DNA of 64,000 bases from Paulownia fortunei (GCA_019321725.1 CM033121.1:7378001-7442000), one strand, 5' to 3'. Shown: positions 1-12,422, counted from the stretch's first letter. Notes: generated by a model from the sequence alone, not told the origin. Program-made: numbers and translations.

Positions 1-969
1 AGCCCTTAAATTTTGAATTTTGTCAAGTTATTGTCATGTAATCTTGGAAAACAAAAGGACCAAAACTTTAAATAGACCAACTTATAAGACCAAAAAAATA
101 TTTTTTCCTAAATTTGGATATGTATTTAAATTGTTTATTTTTTCAGAGAAAAAAATATAGTGATGAAATTTGATGTGACATATTTCTTTTTTTTTTTTAA
201 TTGCTTTTTGGTTGGCTAGTTTTATGTTAAAAAAAACTTTGAAAACATATTTAATTAGTAAGTTTTCGAGTCTTTATAAACACATTGCGTTACGTATACA
301 TACATATATATATGTATATGCATGCATATTATTATTTTATTTTTAAGAAACATACTTGTATATTGTGTATTATAACTAATATTATATATGTGCGTGTTTG
401 TATTTACGTATGTAAAATATACATACATATACAAATATAATTATTTACACGTGTCTTTGAAAAAAAAGGTTGTGCAATATAAGCAACCATATGTATATGC
501 AATAATATATCTATTCACATATATACATATATAAGTATGAATGCAAAATTTAAACAGAGACAAATATGTTGAAATTATAATAGTAGTACTACAAACATAC
601 AAAATTACTTTATAATACATTTTTCAACTAGTAAAGATTAATTTATTACTAATTATCTAAATAGTAGTACAACAAACATGCAAAATTTCTTTACAATAAA
701 TTTTTTAACTAGTAAAAATAAATTTATAACTAATTAAAATTAAATAATAATTTACTAATTAACTAACTAGTTTTGATTTAGCAAACTGATTTTTATTCTC
801 CTGTTCCTCTTTCTTCCAATTCTCGTTTTTTCTCAATAAATAATAATAAATTTATTTTTCATCCCATTTTTTCTTTCTTTCCGCATTCATTTATTTCTTT
901 CTTCAACTATGTCTTGTTCTCCCCATCCTTTTCAAACAATTAATAAGCAAAAGTTCAGAGACTTCTCCA
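1..969. other. AT-rich intergenic sequence
   Basis: No gene is seen here. The stretch is very AT-rich, with runs of TATA/ATGTAT dinucleotide-like repeats around 290-540 and pyrimidine-rich sequence at 790-930. No convincing open frame, RNA gene or transposon end was recognised. Confidence 0.5.
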
Positions 970-2522
970 AATGCCAAAATTGACAAGACAAATTACCCTT
1001 ATATACTGCTTTGACCATACGGGCTCAAAACTAAGGTTGGAGAAGCGAAGGACAGTAAGGTTCTCTACTAGCTCGTTTCCAAAGATAATGATCTATCGTG
1101 TAAGGGAAGAGCATCATCATATGTCAAATACTTGCTGATCCCTTGACTCATTACACAATCCATTCAAGAAAGTAAGCACGAACGCTCCAAATAAAAGTAA
1201 CTTACCTGAAAATTTGATCCTCCTCTAAGTATTGCTTGAGAGCACTAGTCAAAGCAGCTGAGGATTCAGAATCCCGGCCAAAAGGTTTCTCAACAATTAC
1301 CCTAGTCCATCCATTAGCCGCAGAAGCTGAGAGACTCGCACATTTTACAGCATCTATGAATATGTTTGGTGGGATCGATAAGTAAAAGAGTCGATTGGAA
1401 ACCCTTCCAGCCTACAGAAACCAATCATAATAAGAACACTAATAACAATGATAGTTTTTCCAATCCCTACAATATTATGTCCTATGTATTTCCCATGGAA
1501 TTCATAGCCATCAATGACTCCCACAAAATGATCTTAAAAGTTCTTCTAAAATATAAAATAAAAACACCAAGAAATTGGTTATTATCAAGGAAATGCTAAT
1601 AATTCTGCCAGCATTATGCCCATAAGGATAATCTTTTTAAACGATACTAACCCTGAGTATTGGTATCTAAATATGAACTAAAAGCCTGTGATTAAATTTC
1701 TTATAAGATCAAGAAGAACAATGCGAGTATTAATCCTATCATTAATCATTTGAAACTCGGACTAGTGCATAGTTGTAAATTTCAACATATAAATTTACAG
1801 GTTCAGCAAATATGAAGGGGGGAAAATAAAGAGAAAAAATAAACAGTTGTTCCACAAAGAATCATCTAAAGGAGTATACCAGAAAGATATTACCAGAATT
1901 CACAACAAAATTGGGCCCCAACAAGCATTAATGAGTGAAAAACATTACAGAAGCTCCAACTCATAAATAATATTAGCACAAATTTCAAAATAATATTCAC
2001 TCCATACTACCTCATGCTCCTTGAAATTTTTTTTAACCAGCGTCGTAGAAATATCTTTTTAGGAACTGTTCCATCTTTTCACCACAATTTTCCCTGAAGA
2101 AAACATGATTTCATAAGAATCACTAGCATGAGGTAATATCCAATCAATGCAATAACCTAATATGGTAATCACTCAAAATAGAAGAAGGGGCAATATCAAA
2201 TCACAAGCAGAATGAGAGCAGGTCATTCTTGCTAACCATGTTTCTCAATTCTGCATCAGTCATCTTACTACGGCCATAAACAAAGACAGTGACGTGCTGA
2301 AACCAATGAGAAAACAGTAAAATATTGATCTATTTTGGTAATGAAGCACCACACACCTTACCGAGCAAAATTTTCGTATTTAAGTCCTCCAGTTTGTAAT
2401 GCATTTGCATACAAATATTTGGGCAAGCAAAAGTGAGACATCGTAGCATGGATGTGAAGCAGACCTCAGGAAGGCAATCCTTATGGTAAAGTGCAAAAAA
2501 GAGAAGGAATTATCTTCGGAAA
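970..2522 (-). pseudogene. G6PD: Plastid-type glucose-6-phosphate 1-dehydrogenase pseudogene
   Basis: Five exon remnants in the right order on the minus strand match plant G6PDH, the first enzyme of the oxidative pentose phosphate pathway. They lie at about 2465-2522 (IIPSLF..ALYHKDCLPE), 2225-2296 (HVTVFVYGRSKMTDAELRNM), 2011-2093 (ENCGEKMEQFLKRYFYDAG), 1206-1411 ([15 protein letters not shown] through [13 protein letters not shown] to QIF) and about 970-1112 ([14 protein letters not shown]). Exon 1206-1411 has clean splice sites and no lesion. Damage elsewhere: one extra T in the first remnant; a deletion in 2011-2093 that removes the GQYDS-type segment and leaves an in-frame TAA before KEHE; a lost acceptor (cac instead of cag) and an extra T in the substrate-binding IDHYLG segment. 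The N-terminal half with the GASGDLA cofactor motif and the C-terminal part are absent. The fragment stops just short of a dispersed repeat at 2735. It cannot encode an enzyme. Confidence 0.9.
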
Positions 2523-2734
2523 CGTCGAGGGGTTAGATTTTTTAGATCTCCGAAAGGCTGCTTTTTTCTGTTTATTATTGGTGTTTGGGCTTTGCCATTC
2601 TTTGAATACGGAGAGAAGCCATTAGGTTATAAATATGTCAGTTTAATTCGATTCTCCTATTAGTTTCGTATCAACTTTTAATTAGTGTCCCGTTGACTAA
2701 TTGTGTCAATTTATTTTATTTAAGTAAGTTGATA

Positions 2735-3115
2735 ACAGAGTGAACAAATTTGGCAAAAAGAAAGCAAAAGTTACTTTGCTCACCTAATAGTCTTCTAGTG
2801 GAGGTATATATGCCCATCAATTCTCCTGCCCCTTGTTCATATTTTTCTGGTACGAATTTGCAGGCCAAAATTAGATGGTTGCTGGGATTAAGCAGTAATG
2901 TGATAGGGACTTATTCATTACGCAGGCAATGGCTTTATTACACTATTTGTATGTACTTACTGCAATCAATCTTGTGGACCACTATATTTATTGTCTCTCA
3001 ACCAAACGAACTTTTCCAATTGTTAAAACCAATGGTAGCAGCCCTTGGTGGTTTTCACACTTCATGTATGATGTTGGTTCACAGTCTAAAATACCATGAA
3101 ATTCATCTTTGACTA
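2735..3115. repeat. Local repeat family, module P1, copy 1
   Basis: This is the longest copy of a module that recurs at 4665, 7150, 13385, 21030 and 23990. Shared landmarks in order are gtgaacaaatttggcaaaa, gctcacctaatagtctt, aaatttgcaggccaaa, tggttgctgggatta, tgtggaccactatattt and catgtatgatgttggtt. A 120-codon frame crosses it, but the frame is not kept in the other copies, so it is treated as non-coding. Its origin is unknown; it may be the remnant of a tandemly duplicated locus. Confidence 0.7.
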
Positions 3116-3734
3116 ATGAGATAAAAAGTTTTATCTTTGGATATGAGAAGGGATGACAATTGGTATGGGTCCAACGGGGCGACATGAACTCTACTTGTTT
3201 GGGGTATGTTTGGGGTAACTGATTAGGACAAGGTCTGGCGATGGATTTTGTAGCTTTAAACCTAATTGGGTTTAGGTTGGTTTATGGTTTCTATAAATCT
3301 ACTCCCCGACTATATTGCATTAAATATTTATTTATTTTGTTTGGTTGAATTCGCCTGTGCCTAGGCAGGATTCCATAAAATCTGAAATTACATGAAAAAA
3401 TGTAAGCAAAAAAATACATCACGTAAAATCAATTTCTAACTCTAATAAAATCTAAAGTAAGGGATACTGAGCCTATCTTGATTAATCCAAGCAGCCTTGG
3501 CGGGAAATCATTTGGTGGCCATAGTCTTGATTGTTGGAGTTCACATCCAAGATTTGCAAGAAAAGTAGCGTCTTGACTCTCTAACTATATGTGAAAGCTT
3601 GGTATTCACAGAAGCACAACACGAATGGAATGAAGTGAGAAGAGATTGAAGTTGTCAATTACTCGGAGAATTGCCATGAACAATATGTAATACAACTTTT
3701 GCATCAGTCTCCACCCAAATATACCATATTGCAT

Positions 3735-4160
3735 TAAATATATATAGCTTTTAGGTAGCCTAATTTGTATTGTTTAAAGCCCTGCCTTAACCTTCAAACC
3801 CTCAAAAAAACTGCTCTTCCCTGTCCATTTAGGCGCTAGAGTCGGTCCACTCCTGCCGTGGTTCCTAGCCACTAGCTACAACTCTTGCAACTCCTTAAAC
3901 TTGGAAAGCGATTTTCTCTTTCTTTCTTTCTTTGTCCTTTTTCCTTTTTCCTTTTCAGTTCTTTCAAGCCACAATTCTTCATTTCTATTGTGGGTATTTT
4001 CTTTAAGTATATATTTATATATTATGATTAGGCATTGTATTTTATAGTCCAGTAATGAGGTTTGTTGCATTGAGAGTGTTACTGCATAGTGAAGCTAGAA
4101 TGTTGATGCTATAAGAATCAACTCATGAAGTTAAACAGGTTTAATGGATTTGTTGGGTTG
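3735..4160. repeat. Local repeat family, module P3, copy 1
   Basis: This segment resembles 5940-6380 and 21236-21600. Shared parts are a TTAACCTTCA-type start, a ctagctacaactcttgcaac segment, a ctttctttctttgtccttt pyrimidine tract, cttcatttctattgtggg, and then tattttatagtccagtaatg. Module P3 always follows module P1, so P1+P3 is a composite unit. The pyrimidine tract followed by TTCATTTCTATTGTGG looks like the leader of a plant gene, but no coding sequence follows. Confidence 0.6.
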
Positions 4161-4664
4161 TACCCATTTAATATTAATATTTCTTTATATTTCAATAATT
4201 ATTGCAATTTTATTTTTTTTAAAATATAATTTTTATTATCTTTAAATTATAAAATGAGTCTTAATGGCCTAATTTATATAATCCACTGAATTTCAGATTC
4301 AAAATGAGGTGAATTCTAAATTCACACATGATGATCAGATTTTAAATTTTGACAACTTCGTCTTAAATTTGACCGATTATCATTCTTAGTATTAGGATTG
4401 GAGATAGCCCCAAAACTCCCATTGGATGTGACTTACTCTAAAGTGAACTTTCCTAAAATGGACTATATGGTTCACCTGTCATAAGGGCTGAGGTTAAAAG
4501 TATCTGCTTGTTTAAATTTAAGAATCCGAAGATAATTTGTAGCCTCTTGCCCCACATCTTTCTTCACTCAATCGTCCAGCAGCAATAAAAATTTCTATTA
4601 TACCCACCCCCACCCCACCACCAATATTGTTCAAAATCATATACATGCCCACTTGTAATTTTCT

Positions 4665-4925
4665 TTGCTCACCTAATAGTCTTTTTGTACAAATTTGCAG
4701 GCCAAAATAAGATGGTTGCTGGGATTAGGCAGAGATTTGATGGGGACTGCAATGGCTTTTTTACTATTTGTATGTGTAAAATACAATGGACCACTATATT
4801 TATTACCTCTCAATTAATTAGACTTTGTTAATTATCAAAATTATTGGTGGCAGTCATTGATGGTTTTTACAGTTTATGTATGATGTTGGTTTACAGTCTA
4901 AAACAGTCCGGAAATCAATCTTTGA
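4665..4925. repeat. Local repeat family, module P1, copy 2 (diverged)
   Basis: It aligns by eye with 2790-3115: ttgctcacctaatagtctt, aaatttgcaggccaaaa, gatggttgctgggatta, ggaccactatatttatta and tgtatgatgttggtttacag. It has several internal deletions relative to copy 1 and no open frame. Confidence 0.65.
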
Positions 4926-5484
4926 CTTAAAAATAAAAAAATTTATTTTTTAATATGTTTGTTTTGATTTTCAAAAGAATTCATTTTTCATTTTTTTACT
5001 ATTTAAAAATGAAAAAACACATTTGTTTCATCAATTTTCAATAGAAATGTCATTTATTCTCATATTTAAAATTTATTTTCAAATTTATTGATATTTCACG
5101 TCTTTTCATACACCTATAAAATTCATTTTCAATCCTACTACCATTTTCGTCTTTTCATGTAAAAAATACCGTAAAATAAATATACTTTCATTTTGAAAAC
5201 TATATAGTTTATATAAAAATATAACTAATCCAAACATATTTTTTATTTTTACACATAAACCTAATAAAAATATTTTCAGTATTGAAAATGTTAAAAATGT
5301 GGAAATGAACGGGCCTATATGTATGATGTTAGTTCACAGCCTAAAACACTAGGCAAATTAATCTTTGACTAAATAAAAAGGGTTTATTTTTGGATATGGG
5401 GTAGTGATAACAATTGTTATGGATACTATGTTCATAATCCAAACCTGACTTTCTTGACTTTCCTCGCTAACAGGCTTTGTATAG

Positions 5485-5872
5485 GAATGATAATGGATTG
5501 GGGTTGGGTTAAATTTATTTGGATTCAAGATACAACCTGTTAAGATTTTTAAAGATCCAGACTCAAATTAATACTTGGTAGATAAATTGAGTAGACCTTT
5601 TACACCCACTTTATAATTTAAAATATATTAAAAATTATATTTTTGAAAATAATACAATTAAAACTTTAAAAAAATCTATTTTTCTAAAAAATTATCATAT
5701 AAAAATATAATAATTTTTATAAAATGAAAAAAATTAAATAGGTCGTGTTTGGTTTGAAAATAGAAAATTCAAAACCAAATTCAAATATGTTTATACTGTT
5801 AAAATCAATTTTAAATGAAAAGGATTTGGGATGGATCTAGATTTGAACTCACCTCATTACCATTCTTAATTT
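5485..5872. mobile_element. Possible short MITE with GGAATGATAATG-type ends
   Basis: The left end ggaatgataatgg and the right end cattaccattctt are roughly inverse complements and enclose about 390 bp of AT-rich non-coding DNA. Such ends are common in small non-autonomous plant DNA transposons. No convincing target-site duplication was found, so the boundaries are provisional. Confidence 0.35.
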
Positions 5873-5939
5873 TGTAACACTAAACTAGATGGGATTCATA
5901 TTAGTTTATGGGTTTCTATAGGCCGACTCCAAAACCCAA

Positions 5940-6520
5940 CCCAATTGTATTAAAAACATATAATTTTTAGAGTTTGCTAAATTTGTAATGTTTAAGTCCA
6001 ACCTTCACCCTCAAGTCCTCAAGAGAACTACTCTCAACTGCCACTTCAGAAGCCCCCGCCAAACTTCTGCCGCTGTCCTAGTCACTGGCTATAACTTTTG
6101 CAATTTTTTTAACTTTGCATGTGATTTTCTTTTTCTTTCTTTCTTTGTCCTTTTCCCTTACCCTTTTTCACTTCTTTCAACCCCAGATTCTTCATTTTTG
6201 TTGTGGTAATAAATATCTTATTTTTCTTACCTATATGTATTATGATTGGGTATCGTATTTTATGGTCTAGTAATGGGATTTGTCGCAATGAGAATGTTAC
6301 AGCATAGTGAGTCTGAAATACTGATGCTATTAGAATCAGCTTATGTAGTTAAATAGACCCAATAGGTTTGTTGAGTTGGATCCGTTTAATTGGAGTTTTG
6401 GGGCGAGACATTAAGTAGGATTATCAAGTTTTAATAAACAAGTAGGATTACTTAATTTATACTTTCCTACAAGTCACAAGTTTTAAGCGACATTTGACAA
6501 ATAAGAAACTCTCACAACCT
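5940..6520. repeat. Local repeat family, modules P3+P4, copy 2
   Basis: This matches 3735-4160 and 21236-21860. P3 landmarks are the pyrimidine tract ctttctttctttgtcctttt, cttcatttttgttgtgg and tattttatggtctagtaatg. A trailing P4 part (about 6420-6520, with aacaagtaggatta, ctacaagtcacaagtttta and atttgacaaataa) matches 21750-21860. At 21.9 kb module P4 leads directly into the SPH gene block; here the SPH block is missing. Confidence 0.6.
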
Positions 6521-6793
6521 GATGTCTGAGGTCAACAGTTAGAATTTCATTGTCCCTTCCAAACTTTTGTGAAAATTTCAGCATTTTTTGTTTCTTTAAA
6601 AAAATATTGTGAACTTTCTTGCGAAATTCATGTAACACCAACTACATACATACGAGACATGGACATGGGATTCTTATTGTATATGGTTAGCCACCATAGG
6701 CGTCGCTACATATTATATGATTCATTTTTTTTTCTACTCACTCATTCTTGGACTCTCCTCTATCCACATCTACTTTTCAGCTCTTGCTAAGAG

Positions 6794-7110
6794 CTATTGT
6801 AGCTTGATGGGAGGCTTTTCTACTACAAATTCTTTAAACCTTCCTTGCTTGAGGTTTTGTTGGATAATGCTAGCCAAAATCTCGTGGTTAACTTCACACA
6901 CCTCCAAAAATGCTTCCAAGAAGCGGTGAACATAATCTCTGATGGGCTCATTCTTCCACGGAGACACTTTAAATAGGTAGTAGATGGACTTTGGATACTT
7001 TATGTTGATCGAGAAATGATGTAAGAAATAAGGAGATAGTTGTTCGAACCTAGTTATAGTGTCAGCAGATAGTTGGTTGAACAATGTTAATGTTCGCTTT
7101 GAGATAATGG
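6794..7110 (-). mobile_element. Ty3/gypsy gag fragment
   Basis: The minus-strand frame at 6794-7084 reads NEPIRDYVHRFLEAFLEV, then EILASIIQQNLKQGRFKEF and ending VVEKPPIKLQ. This is the core of the plant gypsy retrotransposon gag domain (family pattern: ESLR.YV.RFN.A..E, then a QGL..G.F...L..KPP segment). Only about 100 residues survive, with no LTR, protease or pol next to it. It is an isolated, decayed fragment inside the local repeat array. Confidence 0.75.
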
Positions 7111-7149
7111 TGCAAAAAATCTTACAGTAGGTTGCGTCACTAAATTCAT

Positions 7150-7373
7150 ATAAATTTGCCTTTGGTTGCTAGAATTAAGCAATAATTTGATGAGGACTTA
7201 TTCATTACGCTAGCAATTGCTTTATTATCCTATTTATATGTATTTTTTGCAATGTTGTGGACCACTATATTTTTTACCTCTCAACTAAATGGATTTTTTA
7301 ATTATCAAACCAGCGGTGGCAGCCCTTGGTGGTTTTTACACTTGATGTACGATGTTGGTTTACAGTTTAAAAT
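7150..7373. repeat. Local repeat family, module P1, copy 3, cut by the gap
   Basis: It contains tttggttgctagaattaag, cttattcattacgc, tgtggaccactatatttttt, gtggcagcccttggtggttt and gtacgatgttggtttacag, as in copy 1. It runs directly into the N gap, so its right end is not visible. Confidence 0.65.
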
Positions 7374-7473
7374 NNNNNNNNNNNNNNNNNNNNNNNNNNN
7401 NNNNNNNNNNNNNNNNNNNNNNNNNNNNNNNNNNNNNNNNNNNNNNNNNNNNNNNNNNNNNNNNNNNNNNNNN
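7374..7473. other. Assembly gap (100 N)
   Basis: Exactly 100 unknown bases, a conventional placeholder length for a scaffold gap. The true length is unknown. It falls inside a copy of the local repeat, which may be why the assembly broke here. Confidence 0.99.
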
Positions 7474-9539
7474 TCAAATATCGACTTGGGATCATAAACA
7501 AACAAAAATTAAAAAAGAAAAATACTGAAACCCTACGATGCCTGAATTGTCACGTACTATTTGTATTGTAATAGGGTCATATAGTCAATTATTCAATCCA
7601 AACTATCCAAACCTGACATACCCAACGCGACCCCACCCCTGGCATCTATCCATGGTTGATACCTTTCTTTTCTTTTAGATTCTTACTTGAGAATAGTTAG
7701 CGAAAGTCCTCAAACTCAAATTCCTGCCTTTATTTCAAAGGAAGTATATAATTTCTTTTTAAATCTCAAGGATAAAAAATGGATAGACTATCTCAATCAT
7801 GAAAAAAAAGTAATGCACCAAATACTAAATTAACTATTACAATTAAAAGACAAAATAGACAGACCAGTTCAACCAGCGCGAGAAGGACAAACAAACCAGA
7901 CATTATAACCAAATAAATTTATCAATTTTAGAAAGATAGTTGTTACTTCAACGTGGCTTGGAATTAGAAAATACAACAACTTGAAACTAAGCAATTAGAA
8001 AGGAAGATATATGTTGTTGATTTTGCGAATGTAAGTGCATGTTATCATAGACAAATAATAAAGTGGATAAATAGGATATCATTCACATGAGTACTATTGA
8101 ATTATTAAGTATCGAAATAGGTTAATTCTAATTCTATTCGAACAATCATAATAGAGTGATAATTAATGTAGTCTAACAAAATACTAAACTAATGAGCAAA
8201 AGCAAATTAAAATTAACTTCTATAACTTAAAAACCTAGAGTTTATGATTTCACCATAATTATTCAGATTTGAACACTCAATCGCATCCATCTTAATTTAT
8301 TTTCTTAGTTAATAATCGAAAATTACTCAATTATTCAATAGTCTCTTCCAAAGTATAATAAAAGTTTTACCAATCGTTAACCCAATATATTCCTATATGA
8401 ATTAAACAATCAATAAATTATCGAATTCTATGAATTTCAATTAAAACTGTACAAATCATGCAAGTATATTCTTATTTTATATGCAATTTATGATTTTCTA
8501 CACATAAAATTAGATATATATATATATATATTATCTTTTGGATCAATATGATTAGCAAATCATTTAATTAGTGGTCAAATAATAGAAAGTATTAAGAATC
8601 AGATAAAAAAACTCAAATAGATCAAATAAATATTCAATTAAATTAAAAAAAATTCAAATCATTCTAATTAGGTTAGATTAATACCCTAAAAAAAAGAATT
8701 AGCCTATAATCATATCTACTCATGGATAAATTCGAATACATGACAAAAAACAAAATCACAAGAATAAGGGAAGAAGAAAATTTAAAAATCTTGAAAGATG
8801 AAGCTCCCAACTTGATCCTCAAGCCTTCTTCCTTCTTATCCTCTTGTTTCTCTAAGTCTTCTTAAGTTGCAACATGCCCATAGTCTTTTTGAAAGTTAAC
8901 TTTTATAGTTTTTCCTAAGTGAGGTAAAAATCTGAATATAGAAAATCGCACTTCCGAAATTTCTTGTCATTCGGCGCCTAGGTGCCAAACATTGTCTGCC
9001 CAATTTCTCACTCAGCGCCTAAAGGCTAAATAACGGCGCCTAGGAGCCAAACATGCTATTTTTGGCGTCTGAGCGCCTTTCCTCTACTTTTGGCGCCTGA
9101 GCTCCAATAGGATGCTTTTCCCTCAATTTATGGAGCATGAGGTCTGATGGGATGGCGCCTAAACTCCATTTGCTCATTTCTCCAAATATTTTCTTCAATT
9201 TGTCAATAATTATCTAATATTTCTATTCCCTACAAAACACCATTGAAACAAGTGAAAATTCCGTAAAACTTGCTTGAAAACTATGATCTCGTTAAACTAA
9301 AGATACTTAAATTATTTGTATAAAATCGATACAACAATAAATAACCAGTTGATTGATTCACTCCACTTCTTATTTTTTGGTGCATTGTGAATTTTGATTA
9401 GAATTAAGAGAGAATTTATGATGATGTCAACTTCTTTTCATTGAATTCTTCTCTATGAAAAAGATTTATTTTGTTCTCTATTTTAATTCTTTTCTGCATT
9501 TATATATTGCAGGTTGTTACATTTCTATTATCATTTAAT
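7474..9539. other. Non-coding stretch with a GGCGCC palindrome cluster, possibly an old retroelement
   Basis: No gene is seen. At about 8940-9170 a cluster of imperfect units of the type gGCGCCtaggtGCCaaa recurs at spacings of roughly 30-60 bases. The flanking AT-rich sequence (8030-8850) resembles non-coding parts of large plant retroelements, but no LTR pair or coding domain was found. A short TATA run lies at about 8515-8531. Confidence 0.35.
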
Positions 9540-10739
9540 ATGGCATTTTTAGAGAATCACTTGGTGCTTATTTTTGGTATCTTAGGTAAAATTTAAAGTT
9601 TTGTATTTACTTCTTGTCGTTTTTCTATTCTCATTCTATTTTTGTGTTTTTGTATCTCTATCTTTTTTTTTTCTTAAGTGCATTACTTCAACAATATTTT
9701 TGGTCCAGGCAATATCGTATCAGTCCTAGTGTACCTTGCTCCGATGTAAGTAATTATGTGCAATTATATTTTATATTTTACAAAAAAATCACTTAATTTC
9801 CATTAATAAATAATTAATTGAATCATACTAATACTTAATTTCTTCTTGTAGTCCTACATTTAAAAGAATACACAGGGAAAAGTCAACTATGGGGTTTCAA
9901 TCAATACCTTATATAGTTGCACTTTTCTCTTCAATGCTATGGGTATATTATGCACTTTTAAAGTTGAATTCAATCCTTTTAATATCCATCAATGCGTTGG
10001 ATGCATAATAGAAACGGTGTACATTTTCATGTACATCTATTATGCAATGAGAGAGGATCGGGTAAGTAATTATAGTGATACATGATCTTGCAGATAATTG
10101 TTACAAGGAAAATTATTCAAATTCAATATTACTAACTTTTACTAATATTTTTTCAGATTCATACTGAAAGCTATTAGGCTTTACTATAGGCTTGTTTTTA
10201 GTTATTGTTCTCCTCACATTGTTCATACCCCAAGGTCCAATGAAAATTGCAGTTGTGGGATGGATCTGCATATCTTGTTCTTTATTCGTCTTTGCAGCAC
10301 CATTAGGTATTGTGGTGAGTGCCCATTTATTTGCATAAAAAATAAAAAATAAAAAGAATAGATGAGGTTGCTTTAATCTCATTTCAATTACTTGTTAATT
10401 TTTGTCCTTTTATTTTTCTACAGTTGCAAGTTGTTCGAACACAAAGTGTTGAATTCATGCCATTTCCTTTGTCGTGTTTCTTAACACTAAGTGCAGTCGT
10501 ATGGTTTGCTTATGGAGTATTTAATAAAGATTTAGTTGTTATGGTAAGTGGAAATAAATAACATTTGTGAATTAAATTTTAATTAAATAACAATAATATA
10601 TTTTTTTTTGTATCTACTACTTTTTTTTTATTTTGATCAATTTGTGCAGATTCCAAACATTCTTGGATTTTTATTAGGTGTATTACAGATGTTTATATAT
10701 CTGGTCTTTCGAAACATCCAACCACGTGCAGGCAATTGA
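9540..10739 (+). pseudogene. SWEET: SWEET sugar transporter pseudogene (six exons)
   Basis: SWEETs are seven-helix membrane uniporters for sucrose or glucose, built from two MtN3/saliva repeats. Exons: 9540-9585 (MAFLENHLVLIFGIL), 9709-9745 (GNIVSVLVYLAPI; 37 nt, the usual size for this exon), 9852-10061 ([20 protein letters not shown], then [16 protein letters not shown]), 10157-10314 (GLFLVIVLLTLFIPQG, VVGWICI), 10424-10543 ([27 protein letters not shown]; 120 nt) and 10650-10739 (IPNILGFLLGVLQMFIYLVF, stop TGA 10737-10739). All five introns keep GT-AG ends. Two lesions break the protein: one base is missing near 9994-9997, where INAFGC would be read, causing a frameshift; and a small deletion near the start of exon 4 shifts frame between FILKAI and GFTIG. 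The C-terminal tail is very short. The residues resemble clade III (sucrose-type) SWEETs, a weak inference. Unless the indels are assembly errors, it is a recent pseudogene. Confidence 0.9.
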
Positions 10740-11299
10740 AGTTTATGTCAGCAATTTTAATTTGATGTTGTAATAATTTTCTGAAGTTGTTATATAGGCA
10801 TCTGTATCCAACCTCAATTATTCTTGTTGCCCATTGAAACAATTAACCATATACTAGTCTGAAATTTGATCAATTCTAGTTTTAGAATGCTTAAGTCATT
10901 TTGACAAATGATATTTTTCCTTCCAAGTAAAACAACTATGAGATATTACAGTAAATTGATATTATTCTATTCAATAGTATGCAAAAACTTAAGAAACTTA
11001 TTATGCCCACAACTTTCAAATATAAAAATCAGTTACAGAAAATAGAGATCAAAACAGGATAATAAAATTCAGATTAAAAAAAAAGAACTTAAATAATAGA
11101 GAAATAAGTTAAAAATTGAGATGAATATATTACTGTTGTAAATTATTAGATATGACTATTGATGGTGGATGAATAAATTCAAATAAATAGAGAAAAATGA
11201 ACTATTTTTTTTTTTTTTAAAATATGTATCTAGATAAAAGGAAGAATAGATCATTGCACTAACTTTATTTGCCAACAATTTTTTTTTTTTTTTTTTTTT
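10740..11299. other. Non-coding AT-rich spacer ending in poly-T
   Basis: No gene is seen. The segment ends in a T tract at about 11279-11299 that marks the left edge of the SPH duplication block. Confidence 0.5.
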
Positions 11300-12415
11300 G
11301 TGTGGTGTGGGGGCGTAAGTGTAGAGACTAGAAGGAACAAACTTAAGGAAACTTATGCAGCATCTTGGTGCCTATTGATCTTTTTTATGTTTTAATTCCA
11401 TACACATTGATCTATAACTACTAATCAATATGATAATTAGGGTAAAAACCAAAAGTTATCTCTAATACTACTTGACAAATATATGTTGGTTTCAGTCTTG
11501 CAAGTCAACAGTTTATTTGCTCAGTCATAGAACATTGTAGGGTTTTTTAACTCACAGAACAAAAGTTACAGTTTCAGCTTTAGGATAGTGTTTTACTGAA
11601 AAAAAAAATTATAATATGAAAAAACTTTATGGCGTTTGATAATAAATGTAATATCTATTTTTTTTTTTTTTTACATACAGAACTAGCATAAAATGTTTAA
11701 TTTCATGACTTGATCATAATGTATTAATTTCTTGCATTACATATTTATAATTTTATAACTTTTAACAACTATATATATTCATGACCGCTCGGATTGAGGG
11801 AGAGATGCCTGTGAAATCTGTTTTCCTTTATCTTTTTTCTTTTTTCTTTTTTTCATTCGTCTTCAATTCGATTGGATTTGCAAGTGTACGTATGGAAATT
11901 TCCATAATTATCTCCATCTCCTTCATGAGTTGATGCTGAAATCTTGTTGCTTTTAGTATGATAAGTAGATAACTTCTTTCTCTTCTCCGTCATAGGTTAA
12001 TTTTGGAATAAAGGATCTCGTACAATTCACACCATCATACTAATAAAATTTTCTTGTTTTCCTGCAACATAAGAACTTGAATTTCCAAATGAAAGTGAAT
12101 GAAAATTGTCTAATGTAATTTAAAATTTTAAAATTTCGAGAATTAGAATTGAGGCAAAATTGACTCACTTTTAGTCAAAAATCCCCTTGCTATAATGTAC
12201 AATATAGATATAAAAAGATTTCTAGATTCATATAATTGCTTGTATTAATCTCATTCAAAATAATTGCCACAATTTGCTCAGTTTCCAAAACCACATTGCT
12301 TCTATTAATCGATTACAAAATGGTTGCTTCTATAAATTGATTTCAAATTTCCACAATTTGCTCAATTTCCAAAACCAGATTTTTGCAAAGTCGGCCCAAA
12401 GCAAATTGTTTAACC

Positions 12416-12422
12416 TATAAAA
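12416..12422 (+). promoter_or_regulatory. TATA box of SPH copy 1
   Basis: A TATAAAA motif lies about 50 bp upstream of the ATG at 12472, a plausible core-promoter position with a short leader. The same motif is conserved in copy 2. Confidence 0.5.

Noticed and set aside
2750..3112. 120-codon plus-strand frame starting MAKRKQKLLC
   Set aside because: It lies in repeat module P1, and the frame is not conserved in the other five copies, so it is treated as chance.
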